NCBI GenBank assembly: GCA_051007175.1
Contig: JBPCSL010000075.1
Span: 1 to 22,250, forward strand
From: Mxb001 sp051007175
GTDB taxonomy: Bacteria; Actinomycetota; Actinomycetes; S36-B12
Direction of reading: 5' to 3'
Length of the DNA: 22,250 nucleotides
Below the pieces are notes generated by a model. It was not told where the DNA came from and did no database searches. It saw only the letters and a program-made list of their open reading frames with translations. Position numbers and translations under genes: made by a program. This document shows positions 6,765 through 14,044 of the stretch, piece after piece (positions within the stretch are counted from its first letter, which is position 1; the number at the start of each line of letters is the position of its first letter).

Positions 6765-7369
6765 CGCTCGCACCTCGCATCGGCGTCCTCGCCCTGCAGG
6801 GCGACGTCCAGGAGCACCTGCGCGCGCTCGCGGCGTCCGGTGCCGAGGCTGAGCCTGTGGGCGACGTCGACTCGCTGGCCCGTGTCCACGGGCTGGTGAT
6901 CCCCGGCGGTGAGTCCACCACGATGTCGAAGCTCGCGATCCGCGACGGGCTGCTCGACCCCCTGCGTCGTGCTCGCGCGGACGGGATGCCCATGTACGGC
7001 TCGTGCGCGGGCATGATCATGCTCGCCGACCGGGTGCTCGATGCGCGCAGCGATCAGGAGACCATCGGTGGGCTCGAGGTCACCGTCCGCCGCAATGCCT
7101 TCGGTCGCCAGGTCGACTCCTTCGAGACCGACGTTGATGTTGCCGGTCTGCCGGGCGGACCCTTCCCGGCGGTGTTTATCCGGGCCCCCTGGGTGGAATC
7201 GGCGGGGGAGCCGGTGGACGTCCTTGCCCGCGTGAGGCTGGGCTCGGGTGCCGATACGATCGTGGCCGTCAGGCAGGGTCCCCTTCTCGCCACCTCATTC
7301 CACCCGGAACTGACCGGTGACCTGCGGATCCACGAGATGTTCGTCGGGATAGTGAGGCAGTACTCATGA
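6758..7369 (+). CDS. pdxT: Pyridoxal 5'-phosphate synthase glutaminase subunit PdxT
   Basis: Class I glutamine amidotransferase that hydrolyses glutamine and passes ammonia to PdxS. Seen: IGVLALQGDVQEH (residues 8-20), PGGESTTMSKL oxyanion region (49-59), nucleophile Cys83 in YGSCAGMIML, and the His182/Glu184 pair in SFHPELTGD, so the catalytic triad is complete. It has 203 residues, the normal length. No ATG or GTG lies before the conserved N-terminal strand, so the TTG at 6758 is the likely start; it overlaps pdxS by seven bases and has only a weak ribosome site, which suggests translational coupling to pdxS. The stop overlaps the ATG of yebC. The start is the least certain part. Confidence 0.95.
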   Translation: MVALAPRIGVLALQGDVQEHLRALAASGAEAEPVGDVDSLARVHGLVIPGGESTTMSKLAIRDGLLDPLRRARADGMPMYGSCAGMIMLADRVLDARSDQETIGGLEVTVRRNAFGRQVDSFETDVDVAGLPGGPFPAVFIRAPWVESAGEPVDVLARVRLGSGADTIVAVRQGPLLATSFHPELTGDLRIHEMFVGIVRQYS

Positions 7370-8121
7370 GCGGCCATTCCAAATGGGCCACGACCAAGCA
7401 CAAGAAGGCGGTCGTCGACGCCCGCCGCGGCAAGCTCTTCGCGCGCCTCATCAAGAACATCGAGGTGGCGGCTCGCCAGGGAGGTCCTGACCCTGCGGGC
7501 AACCCGACCCTGTACGACGCGATCCAGAAGGCCCGCAAGAACTCCGTCCCCCTGGACAATATCGAGCGTGCCGTGAAGCGCGGCTCGGGCGCCGAGGCGG
7601 GTGGCGCCGACTACCAGACGATCATGTATGAGGGCTACGGACCGAGTGGCGTGGCCATCCTCGTCGAGTGCCTCACCGACAACCGCAACCGCGCGGCCTC
7701 CGAGGTTCGGGTGGCGATGACCCGCAATGGCGGCAGCATGGCCGATCCCGGCTCGGTGGCCTACCTCTTCAGCCGCAAGGGCGTCGTCATGGTGCCCCGA
7801 GTGGACGGTGTCGACGAGGACAGCCTGCTCGACGCCGTCCTCGAGGCGGGCGCGGAGGAGGTCAACGACCTCGGCGATTCATTCGAGGTGATCTCGGAGG
7901 CAACGGATGTCGTCGCCGTGCGCACCGCCCTCCAGGCAGCCGGCATCGACTACGACTCGGCGGAAGCGACCTTCGTGCCGAGCATGCAGGTCCCGGCCGA
8001 CGAGGACACCGCGCGCAAGGTCTTCCGGCTGGTCGAGGCCCTCGAGGACAGCGATGAGGTCCAGAACGTCTACAGCAATGTCGATGTGAGCGACGACGTG
8101 CTCGCTGCCCTCGACGCCTGA
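7366..8121 (+). CDS. yebC: YebC/TACO1-family protein
   Basis: Member of the widespread YebC/TACO1 family, described in different systems as a DNA-binding transcriptional regulator (PmpR, YebC-like) or a ribosome-associated factor that helps translation of difficult, e.g. proline-rich, stretches. Seen: the family N-terminus MSGHSKWATTKHKKAVVDAR, then NPTLYDAIQKARKNSVPLDNIERAVKRG near residues 46-73, and YEGYGPSGVAILVECLTDNRNR near 88-109. It has 251 residues, the usual length and all three subdomains. The ATG overlaps the pdxT stop by four bases. The pdxT-yebC-ruvC order is common in actinobacteria, but here another gene intervenes before ruvC. Confidence 0.95.
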   Translation: MSGHSKWATTKHKKAVVDARRGKLFARLIKNIEVAARQGGPDPAGNPTLYDAIQKARKNSVPLDNIERAVKRGSGAEAGGADYQTIMYEGYGPSGVAILVECLTDNRNRAASEVRVAMTRNGGSMADPGSVAYLFSRKGVVMVPRVDGVDEDSLLDAVLEAGAEEVNDLGDSFEVISEATDVVAVRTALQAAGIDYDSAEATFVPSMQVPADEDTARKVFRLVEALEDSDEVQNVYSNVDVSDDVLAALDA

Positions 8122-8142
8122 GGCAAAACCCGAGGAGGCGGC

Positions 8143-9624
8143 ATGGCCGAGGCCACCGGTCGACAGCTCACCGGCTGGGATGCGGCGACGTGGCGCACGG
8201 CGGCGAGTGATCCCTCCCTGCGCTCCACCGTCGTGGGCGTCGTGCTGCTCGACTCGACGCCGTCGTGGAAGCGGCTGCGGTCCCGGGTCGACCGGCTGAC
8301 CCGTCTTGTGCCCGTCCTGCGCCAGCGGCCCATTCGGGGGCTCTTCGGTGTCGCGTCGCCGCGCCTGGCGACCGATCCGGACTTCGACCTCGACCTCCAC
8401 CTGCGTCGCATGCGCCTGGCCGGCAAGGGGACCTGGGCGGAGCTCCTCGACGAGGCGCGGAGGCTCAGCCTGACCGACTTCGACCGCGATCGACCCCTCT
8501 GGGAGATGGTCTTCGTCGAGGGGCTGGAGGGCCACCGCTCCGCCCTGCTGCTCAAGCTCCATCACTCCATCGCCGACGGGCAGGCCACCGTGATGATCGG
8601 CCTCTCGCTCTTCGAGCTCGGGCCCGAGACCGATCCCCACGAGGCGCCGGCACCCGAGCCGCCGGAGGCCCGGGACTCCTCCCAGCAGGCGGTGAGCCTG
8701 GCCGACATCTCCGACAACGTGCGCCGAGCGGTGGGCGCGTTCGAGCATGCGGCTGAGGCCCTCGTGGGACTCGCCAAGGGAACCCTCACGAACCCCGTCG
8801 GGACGTGGTCGGCGGCCCTGTCGACCGTAGCCTCTGTGGGCCGCTTCACGGCGCTGCCTGACGGACCGCTGTCGCCGCTCATGACGGGGCGCGGCACGAC
8901 GTACCGCTTCGCCGCCTTCGACCTTCCCTTCTCGGCCCTGCGCACCGCCGCCAAGAGCCGCGGACGCAGTGTCAACGACGCCTTCATGGCCGCCGTCGGC
9001 CTCGGCCTCGAGCGCTATCACGTGCGCCATGGCTCCGTGGTCGATGACCTGCGCTTCAACGTCCCCATCTCCCTGCGGGGCGATGCCGGCGATCGCAGCG
9101 GCCAGGCCGCCAATGCGGTGACCATTGCGCGATTCACGCTGCCGGTGGCCGGCCTGACCGTGGAGGAGCGCATGGACTCCGCGCACGCGCTCGTCGAGCG
9201 TTGGCGCGAGGAGCCAGCCCTGCGATTCGCGGACCCGCTGGCGGAGATCAGCTGGCTGGTGCCGATGCCGCTGCTGGCGCAGGCGGCCCGGGCCAGCGAT
9301 GTCACGACGAGCAACGTGCCGGGACCGCCCCTGCCGCTGTACGTCGCAGGAGCGCGCATCGTGGGCATGTACCCGCTCGTGGCCACCATCGGCGCGGCGG
9401 TCAACGTCACGATGGTCACCTACGACGGATCGGCATTCGTCGGGGTCTCAGCCGATGACCGCGCCGTCCCCGACATCCACGAACTCATCGCCGACCTCCG
9501 GTCAGGGTTCGCGACCGTCACCGCGGAGCCGGTGGGCGGGGAGGATCCGCTGGCCGAGCCGGGGCCGCAGGACGGCACGCCGAAGGCGCGCGCGGTCCGT
9601 CTCGACGACGCATCCGACGGGTAG
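8143..9624 (+). CDS. WS/DGAT-family acyltransferase (wax ester synthase / diacylglycerol acyltransferase)
   Basis: Acyl-CoA dependent O-acyltransferase of 493 residues, predicted to esterify diacylglycerol or a long-chain alcohol and so make storage triacylglycerol or wax esters at the membrane. Seen: PLW at residues 118-120, the catalytic motif HHSIADG (His140, His141, Asp145, Gly146) matching HHxxxDG, and NDAFMAAVGLGL in the C-terminal half, the usual third motif (ND...). The C-terminal domain contains SNVPGPPLPLYVAGARIVGMYPL, typical for the family. The ATG has GAGGAGG four bases upstream. The last 30 or so residues are acidic and low complexity. Substrate cannot be told from sequence. It lies between yebC and ruvC, usually neighbours, and its TAG stop is part of a -10-like box before ruvC. 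Confidence 0.92.
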   Translation: MAEATGRQLTGWDAATWRTAASDPSLRSTVVGVVLLDSTPSWKRLRSRVDRLTRLVPVLRQRPIRGLFGVASPRLATDPDFDLDLHLRRMRLAGKGTWAELLDEARRLSLTDFDRDRPLWEMVFVEGLEGHRSALLLKLHHSIADGQATVMIGLSLFELGPETDPHEAPAPEPPEARDSSQQAVSLADISDNVRRAVGAFEHAAEALVGLAKGTLTNPVGTWSAALSTVASVGRFTALPDGPLSPLMTGRGTTYRFAAFDLPFSALRTAAKSRGRSVNDAFMAAVGLGLERYHVRHGSVVDDLRFNVPISLRGDAGDRSGQAANAVTIARFTLPVAGLTVEERMDSAHALVERWREEPALRFADPLAEISWLVPMPLLAQAARASDVTTSNVPGPPLPLYVAGARIVGMYPLVATIGAAVNVTMVTYDGSAFVGVSADDRAVPDIHELIADLRSGFATVTAEPVGGEDPLAEPGPQDGTPKARAVRLDDASDG

Positions 9625-9627
9625 CCT
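9622..9627 (+). promoter_or_regulatory. Putative -10 box for ruvCAB (TAGCCT), overlapping a stop codon
   Basis: TAGCCT fits TANNNT; its first three bases are the stop codon of the WS/DGAT gene. The predicted transcript start near 9634 leaves a leader of about 42 bases before ruvC. No SOS-type (LexA) box of the actinobacterial form CGAACRNNNNGTTYG was found in the short gap. No -35 box is evident. Confidence 0.3.
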
Positions 9628-9675
9628 TCGCACAGGTGTTCGCATCGGGATCGGTGCGCGGCCAGGGAGGCGCGG

Positions 9676-10191
9676 GTGCGGGTCATGGGCGTGGACCCCG
9701 GTCTCACCCGGTGCGGTGTGGGCATCGTCGACGGGGAGCCGGGTCGCTCCCTTCGGCTCGTCCACGTCTCCGTTGTGCGCACCGCGGTCGACAGTCCGCT
9801 CGAGCAGAGGCTCGCGGCCCTCGACGATGCGATCGCGGAGATCATCGACGCCCACGCCCCTGAGTTCCTCGCCGTCGAGCGCGTCTTCAGCCAGCACAAC
9901 GTGCGCACCGTGATGGGCACCGCCCAGGCGGGTGCCGTGGCCATCCTGGCGGCGGGTCGCCGACGCCTTCCGGTGACGCTGCGCACCCCGAGCGAGGTCA
10001 AGGCCGCCGTGACGGGAAGCGGACGCGCCGACAAGCGGCAGGTGACCGCCATGGTGACCAGGCTCCTAGGCCTGCCGGAGCCGGTGCGGCCCGCGGACGC
10101 CGCTGATGCGCTGGCACTGGCGATCACCGAGATCTGGCGCGGTTCCGCGGAGCGGCGCCTTCAGTCCGCTGTCGCGCGAGCCGGCTCATGA
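9676..10191 (+). CDS. ruvC: Holliday junction resolvase RuvC
   Basis: Dimeric metal-dependent endonuclease that cuts Holliday junctions made by recombination, working with RuvAB. The four acidic catalytic residues are visible: Asp7 in MGVDPGLT, Glu68 in VERVFSQHN, and Asp141 and Asp144 in RPADAADALALAI. The 171 residues are the usual length. The GTG at 9676 is chosen because GGGAGG ends five bases before it and the protein begins directly with the conserved first strand. The stop overlaps the ruvA start (ATGA), and ruvA overlaps ruvB, so the three are one translationally coupled unit. Confidence 0.96.
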   Translation: MRVMGVDPGLTRCGVGIVDGEPGRSLRLVHVSVVRTAVDSPLEQRLAALDDAIAEIIDAHAPEFLAVERVFSQHNVRTVMGTAQAGAVAILAAGRRRLPVTLRTPSEVKAAVTGSGRADKRQVTAMVTRLLGLPEPVRPADAADALALAITEIWRGSAERRLQSAVARAGS

Positions 10192-10781
10192 TCGCCCTGG
10201 TGCGCGGGCGGATCGCGCGCGTGTCCCAGGGTTCGGTCGTGGTCGACGTCGGCGGCGTCGGGATCGAGGTGACCTGCACCCCGCAGACGGCCATGGGCCT
10301 ACGCGTCGGAGAGGCGGCGTCGCTCGACACCGCCCTGGTCGTGCGCGAGGACTCTTTGACCCTGTTCGGCTTCAGCGACGCCGACCAACGGGATGTCTTT
10401 GAGGCCGTCCAGACGGTGAGCGGGGTAGGGCCGCGCACCGCGCTGGCGCTCCTCGCGACGCTGACCCCCGACGAGTTGCGCCGTGCGGTGTCCGCGGAGG
10501 ACCTCACGACCCTCATGGCGGTGCCCGGCATCGGTCGCAAGGGGGCCCAGAGGCTGGTCCTCGAGCTCAAGGACCGGCTGGGCAGTCCGGCGGACGCGTC
10601 GTTCTCCACGGGGGCCGGCAGCTGGCAGGAGGCCGTGCAGGGCGGCCTGGAGTCGCTGGGCTGGTCGCGTCGCGAGGCCGAGGCCGCGGTGGCCGCCGTG
10701 GCACCGCTGGCCAGCGGTGACGCGACCCCGGACGTCGCCGAGCTGCTGCGCGCCGCACTGCGCTCCCTGGATCGCGCGTGA
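10188..10781 (+). CDS. ruvA: Holliday junction branch migration protein RuvA
   Basis: Tetrameric protein that binds the four-way junction and loads the RuvB motor. Domains: N-terminal OB fold (about residues 1-62), domain II with two helix-hairpin-helix motifs, VSGVGPRTALALLA (77-90) and VPGIGRKGAQRLVLELKD (112-129), a Ser/Gly/Ala-rich flexible linker near 135-148, and a C-terminal RuvB-contacting domain (about 150-197). Length 197 is normal. The ATG overlaps the ruvC stop and the ruvA stop overlaps the ruvB GTG, each by four bases. Confidence 0.96.
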   Translation: MIALVRGRIARVSQGSVVVDVGGVGIEVTCTPQTAMGLRVGEAASLDTALVVREDSLTLFGFSDADQRDVFEAVQTVSGVGPRTALALLATLTPDELRRAVSAEDLTTLMAVPGIGRKGAQRLVLELKDRLGSPADASFSTGAGSWQEAVQGGLESLGWSRREAEAAVAAVAPLASGDATPDVAELLRAALRSLDRA

Positions 10782-11827
10782 CGAGCGAGGGCGACCGGCT
10801 CGTCGACGCCTACGCCGACGGCGAGGAGCACGTCCTCGAGGGGGCGCTGAGGCCCCAGAGCCTCGCGGAGTTCGTCGGGCAGCCGAGGGTGCGTGCCCAG
10901 TTGGAGGTGGTCCTGGAGGCGGCTCGCAGGCGGGGTCGCCCGGCCGATCACGTGCTGCTCTCGGGGCCACCCGGACTAGGGAAGACGACGCTCGCCATGA
11001 TCATCGCCCAGGAGATGGGCGCTCCCATGCGTATCACCAGCGGGCCTGCCCTGCAGCATGCGGGAGACCTGGCCGCGGTGCTGTCGAGCCTCCATCCCGG
11101 CGAGGTCCTCTTCGTGGACGAGATCCACCGGACGGCGCGGTCTGCGCAGGAGATGCTCTACCTCGCGATGGAGGACTTCAGGGTCGATGTCGTCGTCGGC
11201 AAGGGGCCCGGGGCCACTGCCGTCCCGCTCGACATTGCCCCGTTCACCCTCGTGGCCGCCACGACTCGCGCGGGGCTGCTGCCAGGGCCGCTGCGCGACA
11301 GGTTCGGATTCACCGCGCACCTCGACTTCTACGACGCCGACGATCTGCTCAGGATCCTGTCGCGATCCGCGGTCCTGCTGGGAGTGGACCTCGACGGCTC
11401 GGGTGCCGACGAGATCTCGCGCAGATCCCGCGGCACGCCACGCATCGCCAACCGTCTTCTGCGCCGGGTCCGCGACTGGGCACAGGTGCATGGCAACGGC
11501 CGGGTGGATCTCGAGACGGCTCGTCGAGCTCTTGACCTCTACGAGGTCGACGACCTGGGCCTGGACCGCCTCGACCGTGCGGTCCTGGAGGCCGTTGTCC
11601 GTCGATTCGGCGGCGGGCCTGTCGGGCTGTCGACCCTGGCCGTAGCCGTGGGGGAGGAGAGCGAGACCGTCGAGACCGTGGCGGAGCCCTTCCTGGTCCG
11701 CTGCGGATTCCTCGTGCGGACGCCCCGGGGGCGACAGGCGACGCCGGCGGCCTGGGCTCACCTCGGCCTGACCCCCACCCTGGGGGCCCAGCCGGCCCTG
11801 GACTTCCCGCCCGACGCCTCGGCGTGA
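10778..11827 (+). CDS. ruvB: Holliday junction branch migration ATPase RuvB
   Basis: Hexameric AAA+ motor that pumps DNA through the RuvA-bound junction. Seen: the RuvB N-terminal sequence ALRPQSLAEFVGQ, Walker A GPPGLGKTT (residues 63-71), Walker B LFVDEIHR with Asp114/Glu115, sensor 1 region LVAATTRAGLLPGPLRDRFG with the arginine finger, sensor 2 RGTPRIANRLLRRVRD, and a C-terminal winged helix ending in the region GLTPTLGAQ. It has 349 residues, a normal length. The GTG start lies in the ruvA stop (GTGA). All parts expected of an active motor are present. Confidence 0.97.
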   Translation: MTSEGDRLVDAYADGEEHVLEGALRPQSLAEFVGQPRVRAQLEVVLEAARRRGRPADHVLLSGPPGLGKTTLAMIIAQEMGAPMRITSGPALQHAGDLAAVLSSLHPGEVLFVDEIHRTARSAQEMLYLAMEDFRVDVVVGKGPGATAVPLDIAPFTLVAATTRAGLLPGPLRDRFGFTAHLDFYDADDLLRILSRSAVLLGVDLDGSGADEISRRSRGTPRIANRLLRRVRDWAQVHGNGRVDLETARRALDLYEVDDLGLDRLDRAVLEAVVRRFGGGPVGLSTLAVAVGEESETVETVAEPFLVRCGFLVRTPRGRQATPAAWAHLGLTPTLGAQPALDFPPDASA

Positions 11828-11847
11828 GCGACGGCTACGTCGCGGGA

Positions 11848-11853
11848 TAGGCT
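11848..11853 (+). promoter_or_regulatory. Putative -10 box for yajC-secD-secF (TAGGCT)
   Basis: TAGGCT, a common form of the actinobacterial -10 element, lies in the 70-base gap after ruvB. The predicted transcript start near 11860 leaves a leader of about 38 bases with AGGAGG (11886-11891) six bases before the yajC start. The same hexamer recurs before secD and before the metallohydrolase gene. No -35 box is evident. Confidence 0.45.
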
Positions 11854-11897
11854 GCCGGGTCGGAGTACGCCCCCGAGCGAGATCTAGGAGGACTGCA

Positions 11898-12215
11898 GTG
11901 GATGGTCTGACGACGCTGCTGCCGATCCTCCTCATCGGCGTGGTCTTCTACCTGCTCATCATGCGACCTGCACGCACCAAGCAGAAGAAGCAGCAGGAGA
12001 TGATGTCCACGCTCCAGCCCGGCTCCCGCATCATGACTACGGCCGGCATGTATGCCACGGTCGTCGAGGTGGACGACGAGGACGTGAGCCTCGAGATCGC
12101 TCCGGGTGTGGTGGTGCGGATGGTCAAGGCCGCTGTCGGACGGGTGCTGGACGCGCCGGAGTCGCCCGAGATCGAGGCACCGCCGGCGGCGACTTCCGAT
12201 GGCGACTCCCAATAG
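11898..12215 (+). CDS. yajC: Preprotein translocase subunit YajC
   Basis: Small membrane protein of 105 residues in the SecDF-YajC complex, which assists the SecYEG translocon. Seen: one membrane segment (about residues 5-22) followed directly by the family motif MRPARTKQKKQQEMMSTLQPG and the small soluble domain GSRIMTTAGMYATVVEVDDEDVSLEI. The C-terminal tail is Pro/Ala/acidic and low complexity. The GTG start has a strong AGGAGG six bases upstream. secD and secF follow, as in most bacteria. Confidence 0.95.
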   Translation: MDGLTTLLPILLIGVVFYLLIMRPARTKQKKQQEMMSTLQPGSRIMTTAGMYATVVEVDDEDVSLEIAPGVVVRMVKAAVGRVLDAPESPEIEAPPAATSDGDSQ

Positions 12216-12218
12216 GCT
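12213..12218 (+). promoter_or_regulatory. Putative internal -10 box before secD (TAGGCT), overlapping a stop codon
   Basis: TAGGCT starts with the TAG stop of yajC. A transcript from it would begin near 12225, right at an ATG (12226) that opens a 13-codon frame ending before the secD ribosome site. This would let secDF be expressed apart from yajC. The match is short and could be chance. Confidence 0.3.
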
Positions 12219-12225
12219 CATGACC

Positions 12226-12267
12226 ATGACGATCGACGCGCAGCAGGCATGCGCGCCTGAGGAGTGA
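12226..12267 (+). CDS. Possible 13-residue leader peptide upstream of secD
   Basis: A short frame MTIDAQQACAPEE lies in the 59-base gap between yajC and secD (an alternative ATG at 12220 adds two residues). It begins about where a transcript from the TAGGCT box at 12213 would start, so it could be translated leaderless, and it ends seven bases before the secD GTG, with its last codons (GAGGAG) doubling as ribosome-site-like sequence. It has no signal sequence and no known arrest motif such as RAPP or RAPG. A chance frame is quite possible. Confidence 0.2.
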   Translation: MTIDAQQACAPEE

Positions 12268-12274
12268 GGACGTA

Positions 12275-14044
12275 GTGGCTGGCAAGAAGGCACCGCGGAG
12301 TGCGCAGGCGCATGTCGGGCGCTCACTCGTCGTCATGGCGCTCATCCTGGTGGCGCTCGCCGTGTGGGCGTTCTTCCCGGGACAGTCGCACTCACCTCGC
12401 CTGGGGCTCGACCTGCGCGGCGGCACCCAGGTGATCCTGGTCCCGCGGGCGGTCCAGGAGGGGCAATCGATCACGGACCAGCAACTCCAGCAGACGGTGT
12501 CCATCATCCGCGCGCGCGTCGACGGCATCGGTGTCGCCGAGGCGGAGGTCACCGTCCAGGGGTCCGGCGACAACGCCGCCATCGTGGTGGCCGTCCCCGA
12601 TGTGAGCCAGGAGCGCCTCGTCGAGCTGGTGGGCCGCACGGCCCTCCTCGATTTCCGGCCGGTATGGACCCTGGCGGCGCCGGGGTCCACGACGCCCGCC
12701 GATGACACGTCGGCGACACCGTCGGACGCCGCGAGCCCCAGCCCATCGGCGAGCGGCACGAGCAAGGCCAGTGCTTCGCCGAGCGCGTCGCCCAGTGCTG
12801 CGGCGAGCTCTTCCGCCAGCGTGTCCCCGACCCCGGCACCCAGCCCGAGCCCGTCGGCCTCGGGTGCGAGCTCGGGCACGCAGATCGTCCAGGCCCCCGA
12901 CAACACCCCGGAGTTCGCCGCGCAGGTGGATGCCCTCGACTGCCTCCTGCCAGAGAACCAGTCCGGCGGATCGCCGGATGACCCCGATCAGTGGCTCGGC
13001 ACCTGCGACAAGGACGGCCGGGCGAAGTACACCCTCCAGCCCGCCTTCATTCGCGGCACCAATGTGACCGGCGCGAGCGCGCAGCTTCCCCAGCAGGGCG
13101 TGGGCGGCTGGGTCGTCACCTTGAACTTCGACTCCGAGGGCGCCAGCGCGCTGTCCAAGGCGTCGCAGGACCTCTACTCGCTGCCGGACTGCCAGCCGGG
13201 CGGGGCCAGTCCGTGCAACGCCTTCGCGATCGTGCTCGACGGCGTCGTCGTCTCGGCTCCGCGCTTCAATGAGCCGATCCTGGGCGGTTCGGCCCAGATC
13301 GAGGGCAGCTTCACGGCCCAGGAGGCGCAGGATCTCGCCAACATCCTCAGCTACGGCGCCCTGCCGGTGCGCCTCGACGTCGTCGAGGTCACCACGGTGT
13401 CGCCGACGCTGGGCAACGACCAGCTGCGCGCGGGCCTGATCGCGGGCGGCCTCGGACTGCTGCTCGTCGTGCTCTTCCTGCTCTTCTACTATCGCGCCCT
13501 CGGTGTCGTGGCCGCCCTCAGCCTCGGGGTCGCCGGCGTCATGACCTACTTGCTCATGATCGGCCTTGGCAATGCCATCGGATTCACCCTCACGCTCGCG
13601 GGCGTGGCCGGCGCTATCGTGGCCATCGGTATTACGGCGGACTCGTTCATCATCTACTTCGAACGCATCCGAGACGAGTTGCGCGAAGGCCGCACATTGC
13701 GCCAGGCGACGGACGCGGGCTGGACGCGCGCGCGGCGTACCATCCTCGCGGCCGACTTCGTGTCGCTGCTCGGTGCCGTCATCCTCTACATCCTGTCCGT
13801 CGGCAGCGTGCGCGGCTTCGCCTTCACCCTGGGCCTCACCACCCTGGTCGACATCGTGGTCGCCTTCCTCTTCACGCGGCCTGTCGTCGTGCTCCTGGGC
13901 CGCACCCGCTGGCTCCAGAAGGGCAGCTGGCTGACGGGCCTGGATCCGACCCGGCTGGGCGGCAAGGCCGTCGTCGACCGGGAGCCGGTCAGTGCCGCCG
14001 CGAAGCCGGGCAGTAGTCGCAACGAGGGGGAGGAGGACGCCTGA
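12275..14044 (+). CDS. secD: Protein translocase subunit SecD
   Basis: RND-type membrane protein of 589 residues that uses the proton gradient to pull proteins through SecYEG. Seen: membrane helix 1 (about residues 16-35), the SecD motif GLDLRGGTQ (44-52), a periplasmic-side region interrupted by a Ser/Ala/Pro/Thr-rich linker (about 134-200), then the FTAQEAQDLANILSYGALPV segment and five C-terminal membrane helices including GITADSFIIYFERIRDELREG. Such linkers are common in actinobacterial SecD. The GTG at 12275 follows GAGGAC, and the protein begins with a short basic stretch before helix 1. The TGA overlaps the secF ATG by one base (TGATG). Confidence 0.96.
   Translation: MAGKKAPRSAQAHVGRSLVVMALILVALAVWAFFPGQSHSPRLGLDLRGGTQVILVPRAVQEGQSITDQQLQQTVSIIRARVDGIGVAEAEVTVQGSGDNAAIVVAVPDVSQERLVELVGRTALLDFRPVWTLAAPGSTTPADDTSATPSDAASPSPSASGTSKASASPSASPSAAASSSASVSPTPAPSPSPSASGASSGTQIVQAPDNTPEFAAQVDALDCLLPENQSGGSPDDPDQWLGTCDKDGRAKYTLQPAFIRGTNVTGASAQLPQQGVGGWVVTLNFDSEGASALSKASQDLYSLPDCQPGGASPCNAFAIVLDGVVVSAPRFNEPILGGSAQIEGSFTAQEAQDLANILSYGALPVRLDVVEVTTVSPTLGNDQLRAGLIAGGLGLLLVVLFLLFYYRALGVVAALSLGVAGVMTYLLMIGLGNAIGFTLTLAGVAGAIVAIGITADSFIIYFERIRDELREGRTLRQATDAGWTRARRTILAADFVSLLGAVILYILSVGSVRGFAFTLGLTTLVDIVVAFLFTRPVVVLLGRTRWLQKGSWLTGLDPTRLGGKAVVDREPVSAAAKPGSSRNEGEEDA

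Noticed and set aside
7879..9186. Minus-strand frame of 435 codons opposite yebC and the WS/DGAT gene
   Set aside because: Low-complexity Arg/Gly/Glu/His-rich product, opposite two genes with full catalytic motifs; typical GC-rich shadow.
12675..12880. Ser/Ala/Pro-rich DNA in secD as a tandem repeat or mobile insertion
   Set aside because: The codons are not regular repeats, the frame is intact, and such linkers are common in actinobacterial SecD.
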